Origin: Hyphomicrobiales bacterium
GTDB taxonomy: Bacteria; Pseudomonadota; Alphaproteobacteria; Rhizobiales; Xanthobacteraceae
Direction of reading: 5' to 3'
Assembly: GCA_017305555.1 (NCBI GenBank)
Contig: JAFKKM010000036.1
Coordinates: forward strand, 1 to 58,379
DNA length: 58,379 bases
How positions within the stretch are numbered: position 1 is the first letter of the stretch; every line of letters starts with the position of its first letter. The notes under the pieces were generated by a model. The model did not search any database. It had not been told where the DNA came from and was given only the letters and a program-made list of their open reading frames with translations. Shown one piece after another: positions 25,853-35,407 of the stretch. The translations under genes were made by a program, and so were the position numbers.

Positions 25853-27202
25853 ATGTCCAATCGTTCGAGCCATTATCCGGAGCATTCCCACTCTCAGCCA
25901 CACCGCCATGGACACGCGCCGATCCGCCGCCCGGCGGCCCCCGCCGCCGCAAGCACCGCCCGCCAGCCTCCCCGCCCATCGAGTGCCTATGTCATCGCCC
26001 ACGCCGGCAAGCAGGTCCGGATCGGGCCCGCGATCTTCTGGATCGTCGTCGGCACGGTGACGGCGCTCGGCGCCTGGTCGGCGGCGACCGCGACCTACTT
26101 CACCTTCCGCGACGACGTGCTGACCCGCCTGCTCGCCCGTCAGGCCGAGATGCAATACTCCTACGAGGATCGCATTGCCGAACTGCGCGCCCGGATCGAC
26201 CGCACCACCAGCCGTCAATTGCTGGATCAGGAGCAGTTCGAGCAAAAACTCGATCAGATCGTCCAGCGGCAGGCGACGCTCGACCAGCGTACCGCCGCGC
26301 TTGGTGCATTGCCTGACAATACCGTGACCGGCTCGGTCAAGCCGACGGCCCGCAGCCTGACCGAAAGGCTGTTCGGAAAATCGAAACCCGCTCCGCTCCC
26401 TGAGAATCACGCGACGCCCGGCCGCCAGTCGAGCCTGACGCCGCGTCTCGGGGGCAAGCCGCTGAAGCTTGCGAAGGATGCCAACGTCAACGATACCATC
26501 GCCAGCCTTCAGGCGTCGCTGGATCGGGTCGAGCAGCGCCAGATGGCGGTGCTGACCTCGACGGAAAGCAGTTACGACGCGCGGATACGGCGCATGAAAG
26601 GACTGGTTTCCGATCTCGGGCTGAACCTGGCGCGGCTTGAGGCCAACACGCCACGCAACAAAGGCGTCGGCGGTCCTTACGTGCCGGTGAAACTCAACGG
26701 TCACGGTGGAGCGTTCGAACAGCAGCTCTCGCACGTCAGCGTTTCACGCGCGCAACTCGATCACCTGTCGAGGACGCTCGCCCAGGTCCCGTACCGGACA
26801 CCGGTGCTGGGCGAAATCGAATTGTCGTCGGGCTTCGGCGTTCGCAGCGATCCGTTCCTCGGCCGTCCGGCGATGCACACCGGTCTCGACTTCCGCGCCT
26901 CGACCGGCGACCCGGTCCGCGCCACCGCCAACGGTCGCGTGGTTTCGGCCGGATGGGCCGGCGGCTATGGCCGCATGGTGGAGATCGATCACGGCAATGG
27001 ACTGTCGACGCGCTACGGTCATATGTCGCGCATTAACGTCAAGGTCGGTGAACAGATTCACATCGGACAGGTGGTCGGTGAAGTTGGCTCGACCGGACGT
27101 TCGACGGGGCCGCATCTGCATTATGAGACCCGGATCGATGGCGAGGCCGTGGATCCGCAACGCTTCCTGCGCGCCGGTGCGCGTTATGCGGCTGCGCGCT
27201 GA
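25853..27202 (+). CDS. M23 family metallopeptidase (LytM domain), membrane-anchored
   Basis: This is a 449-residue cell-wall peptidase or septal regulator. The His/Pro-rich cytoplasmic N-terminus (HSHSQPHRHGHAP) precedes one membrane helix (about residues 58-82). A coiled-coil-like region follows (about 85-165). The LytM domain is at about 320-445: HTGLDFRASTGDPVRATANG gives the first His and Asp ligands and PHLHYE gives the HxH motif. All four expected metal or catalytic residues are present, so it may be an active endopeptidase rather than an EnvC/NlpD-like activator. The position 90 bases after the peroxiredoxin gene allows co-transcription. Confidence 0.92.
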   Translation: MSNRSSHYPEHSHSQPHRHGHAPIRRPAAPAAASTARQPPRPSSAYVIAHAGKQVRIGPAIFWIVVGTVTALGAWSAATATYFTFRDDVLTRLLARQAEMQYSYEDRIAELRARIDRTTSRQLLDQEQFEQKLDQIVQRQATLDQRTAALGALPDNTVTGSVKPTARSLTERLFGKSKPAPLPENHATPGRQSSLTPRLGGKPLKLAKDANVNDTIASLQASLDRVEQRQMAVLTSTESSYDARIRRMKGLVSDLGLNLARLEANTPRNKGVGGPYVPVKLNGHGGAFEQQLSHVSVSRAQLDHLSRTLAQVPYRTPVLGEIELSSGFGVRSDPFLGRPAMHTGLDFRASTGDPVRATANGRVVSAGWAGGYGRMVEIDHGNGLSTRYGHMSRINVKVGEQIHIGQVVGEVGSTGRSTGPHLHYETRIDGEAVDPQRFLRAGARYAAAR

Positions 27203-27321
27203 CGCGGCTCAAGTTCCGACGCGGAGCGCGGTGATGCGTCGGTCTGGCGATATCGATCCTACTGTTGTAGACCGCCGGTTCTCGCGATAGCCAAACCGGC
27301 ATCTGCACGGAGACATTTTGC

Positions 27322-29490
27322 TTGAACGCGTCGCCACGCCGAATTGGACCGACCTTCCCCCGGCTTGCCGACGCGGCGTTTCATGTCACGCGCGCAATCA
27401 GCGCCCGGCTGATGGCGCGAGCCGGGTTTCACGGCGTTGACAGCGATTTCGCCCGCGCCACGATTGCAACAATTGCGCAGCGTCTTCGGAATGGTGAAAC
27501 GGTCTATATCGCCGGCCTCGCTTCGTCGGGAACCCACAACACCGGTGTGGCGCTGGTCGAGGTGACGCAAGCCGGCGGACCGCGCCTCATCGTCAACAAC
27601 GAAGAAGAGCGCTTCTCCGGCAACAAGCACACCTCCGAATTTCCGCATCGCTCGCTCGATGCAATGGCCGCAACTTTGCGCGCGATGGGACGCGATATCG
27701 GCGACATCGCCGCGTTCGTCACGACATGGGATTATCCGACACTGTTCGGCACCATGATGCGGACCGCGCTCGAAGAAGCTCCGGGCAGTCTCAAGCTGTT
27801 GTCCTATTCCGATGCGATCGGCGTCGATCGCCGCCGTCTCGACCAGATGAGGCGCACGCCGCGAATTCTGGCCAAGCAATTCGGCCTTGCGCAGCCGCCG
27901 CAATTGATCCTGGCGCCGCATCATCTCAATCACGCGTGGTTTCCCTACGCTGTCTCGCCGTTCTCTGGTGATAACGATCCTGTCGCCATCGGGGTGTTCG
28001 ACGGCACCGGCGATCGCGGCTCGATCTCATCGTTCGTGGCGCAGGGCGATGACATTCGGGAAATCGCCTGCAACGAAAGCGTGTTCGATTCTCTCGGTGC
28101 GTTCTACAGTGTGATTTCCTCGACACAGGGTGGCTGGACCTGGCTCTCCAGCGAAGGCCGCTACATGGGCGCGGCGGCGTGGGGCGACATGAATCGCGCC
28201 ACCAACCATTACTATGCGCGACTGAAAGAGGTGCTCGACTTCGGCCCGGATGGCACGATCAGGCTGAACCGCGCGATGGCGAACTGGTATCGCGATCCGT
28301 TTGACAATCCTTATAAGCAACCTTTGGCCGATATTCTCGGCCCGCCGTTGCGGCCGGATCAATTGTGGAATCCGGATGCCGTGCTGCGCGTCGAAGATAT
28401 TCAGCATCGGCCGGACACGCAGGACCGTCTCGACAAGGCGGCGGCGACGCAGATGGTGCTCGAGGACGCGTTGATCCATGCCGTCGATCATCTGCTGCGC
28501 GTGACCGGAGCCAACAAGCTCATCCTGTCCGGCGGCGTCGCGCTCAACGCCTTGGCCAGCATGCGGCTGCTCGAACATTTCGACGAGGCGTGGTTCGCCA
28601 AAGCGCAACAACGCAAGGCTCGCCTGCATCTGTGGGTGCCGCCGATGCCGAGCGATCCTGGCGTGCCGATTGGCGCGGCGTGGTGGCTCGCTCATCTCGC
28701 CGGCGCGCCGCGCGGCGCGGCGGAAACCCACGCGTTCTATTGTGGTACCGCCCCGACCGGCGATGATATTGCGAGCGCGCTTGCGGCCGCCCCCGACATC
28801 GCGTCCGAAATCATCGGCACGATAGCGACAGCAGATGGACGCGATGCCATCGCCGATCTCATGGCTTCCTGCGTTGCCAGCGGCGGCATCGTCGCGCTCT
28901 ATCAGGGACCGGGAGAGACGGGCCCGCGTGCGCTCGGGCATCGCTCGATCTTTGCCAACCCGTGCGATCCGGACACGCGCGAACGTCTCAACGCGCGCGT
29001 GAAGTATCGCGAGAAAATCCGTCCGCTCGCGCCGATGGCGACGCTCGAAGCTGCAAAAGAATTTTTCGACCTGCACGAGGGCGCCTCTAGCGGCAACTAC
29101 AACGCCTACAACTACATGGTGCTGACGGCACATTCGAAGCCAGCGGCTATCGAAAAAATCCCGTCGGTCGTGCATGCCGACGGAACCGGTCGCATTCAGA
29201 TCGTGCGCGAGGACGACGATCCCCTCACCTACGCCTACTTGAAGGCGCTCGGCCGCCATATCGGCGTCGAGCTATCGGTGAACACCTCGTTCAACGTTGC
29301 GGGCCCCATCGCGCAAACACCAGAGCAGGCCGTGGAAACGCTGCGCCGTTCCAAGGGGCTCGACGCGGTGTTCATGGTCGCGGACGACGGGACCGTGCGC
29401 GCAGCGTGGCACGGCGGCGAACGCGACAGCGGCCGCTTTACCGGCTGGCTTGCGGCGTGGCGAAGCGCGACAGCAACCGGCCGTCCATGA
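27322..29490 (+). CDS. Carbamoyltransferase (NodU/CmcH/TobZ family)
   Basis: This is a 722-residue O-carbamoyltransferase homologue, which uses carbamoyl phosphate to modify a hydroxyl group of a small molecule. N-terminal Kae1-like motifs are SGTHNTGVALVEV, NNEEERFSGNKHTSEFP, HHLNHAWFPYAVSPF and GVFDGTGDRGS, then LSGGVALNALASM. The C-terminal carbamoyltransferase domain has GPGETGPRALGHRSIFANP, KYREKIRPLAPM and SVNTSFNVAGPI. The start is a TTG at 27322 with GGAGA eight bases upstream; ATG at 27412 is an alternative. No nod or antibiotic genes are adjacent, so the acceptor is unknown. Its 3' end overlaps the EamA gene by 53 bases on the other strand. Confidence 0.92.
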   Translation: MNASPRRIGPTFPRLADAAFHVTRAISARLMARAGFHGVDSDFARATIATIAQRLRNGETVYIAGLASSGTHNTGVALVEVTQAGGPRLIVNNEEERFSGNKHTSEFPHRSLDAMAATLRAMGRDIGDIAAFVTTWDYPTLFGTMMRTALEEAPGSLKLLSYSDAIGVDRRRLDQMRRTPRILAKQFGLAQPPQLILAPHHLNHAWFPYAVSPFSGDNDPVAIGVFDGTGDRGSISSFVAQGDDIREIACNESVFDSLGAFYSVISSTQGGWTWLSSEGRYMGAAAWGDMNRATNHYYARLKEVLDFGPDGTIRLNRAMANWYRDPFDNPYKQPLADILGPPLRPDQLWNPDAVLRVEDIQHRPDTQDRLDKAAATQMVLEDALIHAVDHLLRVTGANKLILSGGVALNALASMRLLEHFDEAWFAKAQQRKARLHLWVPPMPSDPGVPIGAAWWLAHLAGAPRGAAETHAFYCGTAPTGDDIASALAAAPDIASEIIGTIATADGRDAIADLMASCVASGGIVALYQGPGETGPRALGHRSIFANPCDPDTRERLNARVKYREKIRPLAPMATLEAAKEFFDLHEGASSGNYNAYNYMVLTAHSKPAAIEKIPSVVHADGTGRIQIVREDDDPLTYAYLKALGRHIGVELSVNTSFNVAGPIAQTPEQAVETLRRSKGLDAVFMVADDGTVRAAWHGGERDSGRFTGWLAAWRSATATGRP

Positions 29491-30382
29491 TCAGCAAGCC
29501 GCTGGCGATGATCAGCGCACCGATGATCTCGCGCGGCGTGACGACCTCGCCAAGCACCACATAGCCGAGTGCGATCGCCGTCACGGGCACGAGGAGCGTC
29601 ACCAGCATGACGTTGCCGGGACCGGAGCCGCGAATGATCTGGAAAAACAGGATGTAAGCCAGTGATGTTGACAGCGCCGCCAGCCCAACCAGCGCCAGCA
29701 CGGTCGTAGTCTGCGGCATCGGCAGTTGCCACGGCCGGTCGACCACCATCGACAGCACGAACATCATGACGCTCGAGCAGATCAGTTGAAAGGTCGCCGC
29801 CGCCAGCGGTTCGACGCCTTGCATCTCGCGCTTGGCCCACAGTGCCGAAAATCCGAACACGACGGTTGCGCCGAGACAGAGCAAGATACCGAAGCTCTGT
29901 TGTGTATCGACATGCAGATCAACACCGCGCAGAACGATGACGCCGAACAGACCCAGCAGCACGCCCGCCACGCGGCGCGCGATCAGCCGCTCCTCGCCGA
30001 ACGCCGCCAGCACCAGAACAGTGAACACCGGCGTCATGGCATTGATCACCGATGCGAGGCCGCTGGCGATCATGGTCTGCCCGCTCACCAGCAGCGAGAA
30101 CGGCAGCACGTTGTTGAGCAGCGCCATCACGATGAACGGCCGCCAGCCGGCGAACGTGGTCGGCACCGGAATCCGGTAGATGCGGATCAGCGGCAGCAGC
30201 AACAACGCCGCAAGCCCGACACGAACGAACACGATGGTCAGCGGCGGCAACTCCTTCACCGCAACGCCTGCGAAGAAAAACGATCCGCCCCACAGCACCG
30301 ACAGGCAAAGAAGCCGCACCCAGTCGCCGGAGGTGATGCTGAGATCCGCCGATGGCGCGGCCGTTCTGATTTCAATCGACAT
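29438..30382 (-). CDS. EamA/DMT family transporter
   Basis: This is a 314-residue drug/metabolite transporter with ten predicted helices in two EamA repeats. The pattern is typical: LSVLWGGSFFFAGVAVKELPPLTIVFVR at the start of repeat one and LGATVVFGFSALWAKREM at repeat two, ending LGEVVTPREIIGALIIASGLLI. The substrate is unknown, with amino acids or related metabolites common for the family. The ATG at 30382 is chosen by length; an ATG at 30430 also exists. The C-terminal 53 bases overlap the carbamoyltransferase gene tail to tail. Confidence 0.9.
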   Translation of the reverse strand: MSIEIRTAAPSADLSITSGDWVRLLCLSVLWGGSFFFAGVAVKELPPLTIVFVRVGLAALLLLPLIRIYRIPVPTTFAGWRPFIVMALLNNVLPFSLLVSGQTMIASGLASVINAMTPVFTVLVLAAFGEERLIARRVAGVLLGLFGVIVLRGVDLHVDTQQSFGILLCLGATVVFGFSALWAKREMQGVEPLAAATFQLICSSVMMFVLSMVVDRPWQLPMPQTTTVLALVGLAALSTSLAYILFFQIIRGSGPGNVMLVTLLVPVTAIALGYVVLGEVVTPREIIGALIIASGLLIMDGRLLSRFATPQASR

Positions 30383-30395
30383 GGCTTTCGCTTCA

Positions 30396-30455
30396 GTCCT
30401 CTGTCCGGCGTCGCGACAGATGCAACGCATCGTGCCGTCGCCATGTGCAGAGGAC
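30396..30455. repeat. Inverted repeat in the EamA leader
   Basis: GTCCTCTG (30396-30403) and CAGAGGAC (30448-30455) form a perfect 8-base inverted repeat with a 44-base interval just upstream of the EamA gene start. On the minus strand the downstream arm contains AGAGGA, about 14 bases before the ATG, so it could be a leader stem. It could also be chance. Confidence 0.3.
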
Positions 30456-30523
30456 GTAACGCGAATGGCCTTCCATCACCACCCGTTTTCAGAACAACGC
30501 AGCGATGCCGCCGAACGCGGTGG

Positions 30524-31399
30524 TCAGTTCGTGGGGGTGGCCCTGATCAGATCGATCAATCGGCCTTCGTCCTCATCCGGTATTTCAGCGGTCGCTCGCG
30601 CGTAGATGTCCAGCGCGGCCCGCGCAACCGCGAGATCGAGGCCGAGGTTGTCCGCCAGCGCCATGGCGTAGCTTGCATCCTTGTGGCGCAGCGCGGCGGT
30701 AAACGAGGCTCCGGCAAAATCGCGCGCGACCATGCGTGCGGAGTGCCGCACCACTTGCGGGCTGGCGACGGCGCCGCTGGCGAGCGACTGCTGGACCAAT
30801 GGCATATCGAGGCCGGCCTGCTCGGCGATACGAAGCCCCTCGGCAAGGCTCGCGATCTGCACCGCGCCCATCAGGTTGTTGATGAGCTTGAAGACCGTAC
30901 CCGCGCCGACCGTACCGAAATGCCGAATGGTCGCGCCAAGCGGTGCAAGAAATGGACGCGCGGCTTCAAGATCGTCCGCTTCCGCTCCGACCAGCAATGT
31001 CAGCTTTCCTGACGCCGCTGCATCCGGCAGGCCCGTCACCGGGCAATCGATGTAACGCAGCCCGCGTGTCGTTAGGTCGCGCGCCATATCGACGGCATGA
31101 CGATGCGATACCGTCGAGCATTCGATCGCCAGCGCGCCTTTGCGCGCGGTTTCAATGATGCCGTCCTTGCCGGTCCACACCGCGCGCGAGGCGTCATCAT
31201 CAGCAACCATGGTGACGATGGCATCGGCATCGCGGGCAGCGTCGGCCGGCGACGCGGCCCAGCGCGCACCGCGTGCGATAGGGTCGTCGGCTTTGGCGCG
31301 GCTGCGATTCCAGACCGCGAGCGTGAAGCCGCTATCGAGATAGCGGCCTGCCATGCCGTGCCCCATCCGGCCTAAACCGATGAATGCGACATGCGGCAT
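30524..31399 (-). CDS. NAD(P)-dependent oxidoreductase, beta-hydroxyacid dehydrogenase family
   Basis: This is a 291-residue member of the 3-hydroxyisobutyrate dehydrogenase/6-phosphogluconate dehydrogenase-like family. The Rossmann motif is FIGLGRMGHGMAGRYLDSG. The substrate-binding segment DCPVTGLPDAAASGKLTLLVGA and the catalytic-lysine region GTVFKLINNLMGAVQIASLAEGLRIAEQAG are in place. The ATG at 31399 has GGGAG upstream. It begins 17 bases after the prfB stop on the same strand, so read-through from prfB is likely. Substrate could be 3-hydroxyisobutyrate, tartronate semialdehyde or a related acid; no pathway gene next to it decides this. Confidence 0.9.
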   Translation of the reverse strand: MPHVAFIGLGRMGHGMAGRYLDSGFTLAVWNRSRAKADDPIARGARWAASPADAARDADAIVTMVADDDASRAVWTGKDGIIETARKGALAIECSTVSHRHAVDMARDLTTRGLRYIDCPVTGLPDAAASGKLTLLVGAEADDLEAARPFLAPLGATIRHFGTVGAGTVFKLINNLMGAVQIASLAEGLRIAEQAGLDMPLVQQSLASGAVASPQVVRHSARMVARDFAGASFTAALRHKDASYAMALADNLGLDLAVARAALDIYARATAEIPDEDEGRLIDLIRATPTN

Positions 31400-31416
31400 G
31401 GCAAACTCCCTATAGA

Positions 31417-32548
31417 TTAATCGACGTCGTCGATGGCTCCCGGCGTAGTGCCGAAGGCGCGCTGTGCAAGCGTCGCCGCCATGAACTCGTCGAGGTCGCC
31501 GTCGAGCACGCCGGCGGTGTCGGAGGTCTGCACACCGGTGCGCAAGTCCTTGACCATCTGATACGGCTGCAACACGTAGGAGCGGATCTGATGACCCCAG
31601 CCGATATCGGTCTTGGCGGCCTGATCGGCGGCGGCCTGCTCCTCGCGTTTCTTCAATTCGATTTCGTAAAGCCGCGCGCGCAACATGTCCCACGCCTGCG
31701 CGCGGTTCTTATGTTGGGAACGTCCCGCCTGACACACCACGGCAACGCCGGTGGGAATATGCGTCAGCCGCACCGCGGACTCGGTCTTGTTGACGTGCTG
31801 GCCGCCGGCGCCGCCGGAGCGCATCGTGTCGGTGCGCACGTCGGCTTCCTTGATGTCGATCTTGATGCTGTCATCGACCACAGGAAAGATCGCAACGCTG
31901 GAAAACGAGGTGTGCCGCCGCGCGTTGGAATCGAACGGCGAGATGCGCACCAGTCGATGCACGCCACCTTCGGTCTTCAGCCAGCCGTAAGCATTATGAC
32001 CGCTGATCTGAATGGTGGCGGATTTGATGCCGGCTTCTTCGCCCTGCGTCTCTTCGAGATATTCGATTTTGAAACCGTGCTTCTCGGCCCAGCGCGTGTA
32101 CATGCGCAGCAGCATCGACGCCCAGTCCTGGCTTTCGGTGCCGCCGGCACCGGCATGAACTTCGAGGTATGTGTCAAAGCGATCCGCCTCGCCGGACAGC
32201 AAGGCTTCAAGCTCGCGCCGCGCCACTTCCTTCTTGAGATGCTTGAGCGCGGTCTCGGCTTCAGCGACGACGTCGTCGTCACCCTCGGATTCACCGAGTG
32301 CGATCATCTCGACGTTGTCGTCGAGTTCGCGCTCGACCTTGCCGATGCCGCTCAGCGCGTCCTCCAGCGAGGTGCGCTCCTGCATCAACTTCTGTGCTTT
32401 TTGGGGATCGTCCCATAGCTTGGGGTCTTCGGCGAGCTGGTTCAGCTCAGCCAGTCGTGCCGTTGATGCATCGACGTCAAAGATGCCTCCTCAGCAGCCC
32501 GACCGACTGCTTGATCTCTTCGACAAGTCTTTCGATTTCCGCGCGCAT
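31417..32548 (-). CDS. prfB: Peptide chain release factor 2 (programmed +1 frameshift)
   Basis: RF2 ends translation at UAA and UGA. The gene needs a +1 shift: codons 1-23 run from the ATG at 32548 to an in-frame TGA at 32479-32477, and the rest reads in the next frame from GAC (32478-32476) to the stop at 31417. The joined protein is 376 residues. The RF2 stop-recognition motif SPF is present ([17 protein letters not shown]), as is the GGQ hydrolysis loop ([18 protein letters not shown]). A start at 32388 would drop the conserved N-terminal helices. The gene lies downstream of mrcA on the same strand. Confidence 0.97.
32476..32491 (-). promoter_or_regulatory. prfB: prfB programmed frameshift site
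   Basis: On the minus strand the sequence reads AGGAGG-CAT-CTT-TGA-C. A Shine-Dalgarno-like AGGAGG (32491-32486) sits three bases before the slippery CTT, followed by the RF2 stop codon TGA and C. This is the classic autoregulatory arrangement: when RF2 is scarce, ribosomes pause at TGA and shift +1 to read GAC. It is therefore not a sequencing error. Confidence 0.97.
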
Positions 32549-32624
32549 GATCTTTCCGGTCGCGAAGCGTGTCCGCAAAATGACGATGAGGCCGGGATGT
32601 AGCGGCGAACGCCGCCAAACGCAA

Positions 32625-35117
32625 TCAGTAAAGCCCGCCGGTGCCGGGACGGATAATGGCACGATCGGCATCGGGCGAAACACCGACGGCGTGACCGTCC
32701 GCGTCCGCCACGCCGATGATCGAATAGTTGTCGGGCGGCGCGGTGCCGGGCTTGAAGGCTTCGAGAATGGTGCGGCCACTGTCGCCAGGGCCGGCGCGCA
32801 TGCCGGTTTTCGCATCGACGCGAATAAGCTTGATGCCGGCCGGCACCTTGAACGGAACCGCGGGCTTTCCCGCCAGTGCCAGCTTGAGGAAATCCTTGGC
32901 GATCGGCGCGGCGAGATGGCCGCCGGTCGCGCCACGACCGAGATTGCGCGGCTTGTCGTAACCGACATAGATTCCGACGACGAGATCCGGCGAGAAGCCG
33001 ACGAACCACGCGTCCTTCTCGTCGTTTGTGGTGCCGGTCTTGCCGGCGATCGGCTTGCCGACTTCGCGCACCACGGTCGCGGTGCCGTGTTGCACCACGC
33101 CTTCCATCATCGAGGTGATCTGGTAGGCGGTCATCGGATCGAGCACCTGCTCGCGACGGTCGATCAGTTGCGGCTCGGGCTGGTTCTTCCAACCACCCGG
33201 CGCATCGCAGCCGCGGCATTCGCGCTGGTCGTGCTTGAAGATGGTGTGGCCGTAACGATCCTGAATGCGGTCGATCAGCGTCGCCTTGATCCGCTTGCCG
33301 CCGTTGGCGAACATCGAATAGGCGGTGACCATGCGCATCACCGTGGTTTCGCCGGCGCCCAGCGCATAGGACAGGTAATTCGGCAGTTCGTCATAAACGC
33401 CGAAACGCTTGGCGTATTCGCCGATCAGCGGCATCCCGATGTCCTGCGCTAGCCGCACCGTCACGGTGTTGAGCGACTTCTGCAACGCGTTGCGTAGCGT
33501 CTGCGGACCGTAATATTTACCGGTCGAATAGTTCTCCGGCCGCCACACGCCGCCGCCCTGCCCCTGATCGATTTCGATCGGCGCGTCGACCACCACGGTC
33601 GATGGCGTATAGCCGTTGTCGAGCGCCGACGAATACACCAGCGGCTTGAAAGACGAGCCCGGTTGCCGATAGGCCTGCGTCGCGCGGTTGAACTGACTCT
33701 GATCGAACGAGAAGCCGCCGACCATCGCCAGCACGCGGCCGGTCCATGGATCCATCACCACCATTGCGCCCGACACTTCGGGCAACTGCCGCAAGCGGTA
33801 CTGCCCTTCGACGACATGCCCCTCCTTGTCGAGCAGGGGATCGGCATAAATGACGTCGCCGGGAGACAACACCTGCGAAACCTTGGTCGGCGTCTTGAAG
33901 CGTGTCGGCCCTGACGCCGCCTTGGCCCACTTCACACCGTCGAGCGTGATGATGCCGGTCTGCCGGCCCTTGCTGACCGCGCCGCCGAGTTCGCGTCCCG
34001 GCTGGAAGCCGATGCGCGCCGACTGATCGCTGGTATCGAGCACGACGGCCATCCGCCACGGCGAGATATCCGACAGCGATTTGACGTCGGCGAGCTTCAA
34101 GCCCCAGTCACCCGAGATGTCGAGTTTGCTCACCGGCCCACGCCAGCCCTGGGCCTCGTCGTAATTGACCAGCCCCTTCACCATGGTCTTGCGCGCTTCG
34201 ACCTGCAATTTCGGATCGAGCGTGGTGCGCACCGACAGGCCGCCCTCATAAAGTTTCTTTTCGCCATAACGCTCGAACAGATCGCGGCGTACGTCTTCAG
34301 CAAAATATTCGCCGGCAAAGGTATGCGAGCCGTTGGCGCGGCTGGTCACCACCAGCGGCGACTTGCGGGCCGCATCGGCGTCGGCCTGCTTGATCCAGCC
34401 GTTTTCCAGCAGGCGGTCGATGACGTAATTGCGGCGCTCGATGGCGCGATCGCGGTTCTTGACCGGATGCAGAGTGGATGGCGCCTTCGGCAGCGCCGCG
34501 AGATAGGCCGCTTCCGCGACGGTCAGTTCATTCACCGACTTGTCGAAATACACCAGCGAGGCGGCGGCAATGCCGTAAGCGCCAAGCCCGAGATAGATTT
34601 CGTTGAGATACAGTTCGAGAATCTTGTCCTTCGAGTAGGCACGCTCGATGCGCATCGCCAACAAGGCTTCCTTGATCTTGCGGCTGAAGGACACTTCGTT
34701 GGTCAGAAGGAAATTCTTGGCAACCTGCTGAGTGATGGTGGACGCGCCCTGCGGCCGCCGGTTGGAGCCGTAGTTCTGCACATAGAGCAACGCGGCGCGG
34801 GCCATGCCGGAATAGTCAATGCCGCCATGCTCGTAGAAATTCTTGTCTTCCGCCGCGAGGAAGGCGTTGATCACCAGCTTGGGAACAGCCTGGATCGGTA
34901 GATAGAGGCGCCGCTCCTTGGAATATTCCGCGAGCAGCGAACCGTCGGAGGCATGAACCCGCGTCATCACCGGCGGTTCATAGTTCTGCAACTGGGAATA
35001 ATCCGGCAGATCCTTGGAGAAATGCCAGATCAGGCCGGCAACGGCGGCCACGCCAACCAGGAACACGATGGTACCGGCGGCAAACAGGAACCCCATAAAC
35101 CGGAACAGCAGACGCAT
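32625..35117 (-). CDS. mrcA: Penicillin-binding protein 1A (bifunctional glycosyltransferase/transpeptidase)
   Basis: This is an 830-residue class A PBP that polymerises and cross-links peptidoglycan. It has a short cytoplasmic start, a membrane helix (about residues 8-33) and a GT51 domain with the catalytic Glu90 in LAAEDKNFYEHGGIDYSG. An OB-like insert follows, then the transpeptidase domain with SSFK (RQPGSSFKPLVYSS), SLN (KSLNTVTVRL) and KTG (AGKTGTTNDEKDAWFVGF). The ATG at 35117 gives the usual N-terminus; a TTG at 35180 lacks a Shine-Dalgarno. The order amiC-mrcA-prfB on one strand, divergent from rne, is common in Rhizobiales. Confidence 0.96.
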   Translation of the reverse strand: MRLLFRFMGFLFAAGTIVFLVGVAAVAGLIWHFSKDLPDYSQLQNYEPPVMTRVHASDGSLLAEYSKERRLYLPIQAVPKLVINAFLAAEDKNFYEHGGIDYSGMARAALLYVQNYGSNRRPQGASTITQQVAKNFLLTNEVSFSRKIKEALLAMRIERAYSKDKILELYLNEIYLGLGAYGIAAASLVYFDKSVNELTVAEAAYLAALPKAPSTLHPVKNRDRAIERRNYVIDRLLENGWIKQADADAARKSPLVVTSRANGSHTFAGEYFAEDVRRDLFERYGEKKLYEGGLSVRTTLDPKLQVEARKTMVKGLVNYDEAQGWRGPVSKLDISGDWGLKLADVKSLSDISPWRMAVVLDTSDQSARIGFQPGRELGGAVSKGRQTGIITLDGVKWAKAASGPTRFKTPTKVSQVLSPGDVIYADPLLDKEGHVVEGQYRLRQLPEVSGAMVVMDPWTGRVLAMVGGFSFDQSQFNRATQAYRQPGSSFKPLVYSSALDNGYTPSTVVVDAPIEIDQGQGGGVWRPENYSTGKYYGPQTLRNALQKSLNTVTVRLAQDIGMPLIGEYAKRFGVYDELPNYLSYALGAGETTVMRMVTAYSMFANGGKRIKATLIDRIQDRYGHTIFKHDQRECRGCDAPGGWKNQPEPQLIDRREQVLDPMTAYQITSMMEGVVQHGTATVVREVGKPIAGKTGTTNDEKDAWFVGFSPDLVVGIYVGYDKPRNLGRGATGGHLAAPIAKDFLKLALAGKPAVPFKVPAGIKLIRVDAKTGMRAGPGDSGRTILEAFKPGTAPPDNYSIIGVADADGHAVGVSPDADRAIIRPGTGGLY

Positions 35118-35407
35118 TCTCGACGATCCGTTTTGACCCTGTCCCGCCGAGATCGTTTCGACGGGCGCGTGGTCGCTCAATTGGCTTGGTGCCCGCGGGA
35201 TGAACGCAAGTCCCCGCCCCTCGACATCAATCGACCCATCCTGATCGATTCTGTCGCACCTGTGTCCGGCTTCTATAGAGCCGAGGCTGTGTCCAAACTA
35301 GGGCTCGCGTTGAAGTCGCGGATTGTTTTTTGTGGCGTGACATCATTTTGACGCGACGTCTCCGGTTCCGAAGCGTCAGCCGTCCTCGACCGGGGCTGGC
35401 CGTAGCA

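Noticed and set aside
32477-32548. Apparent frameshift error or pseudogene at the start of prfB
   Set aside because: The sequence has the complete programmed frameshift signal (AGGAGG, CTT, TGA, C), so the gene is functional.
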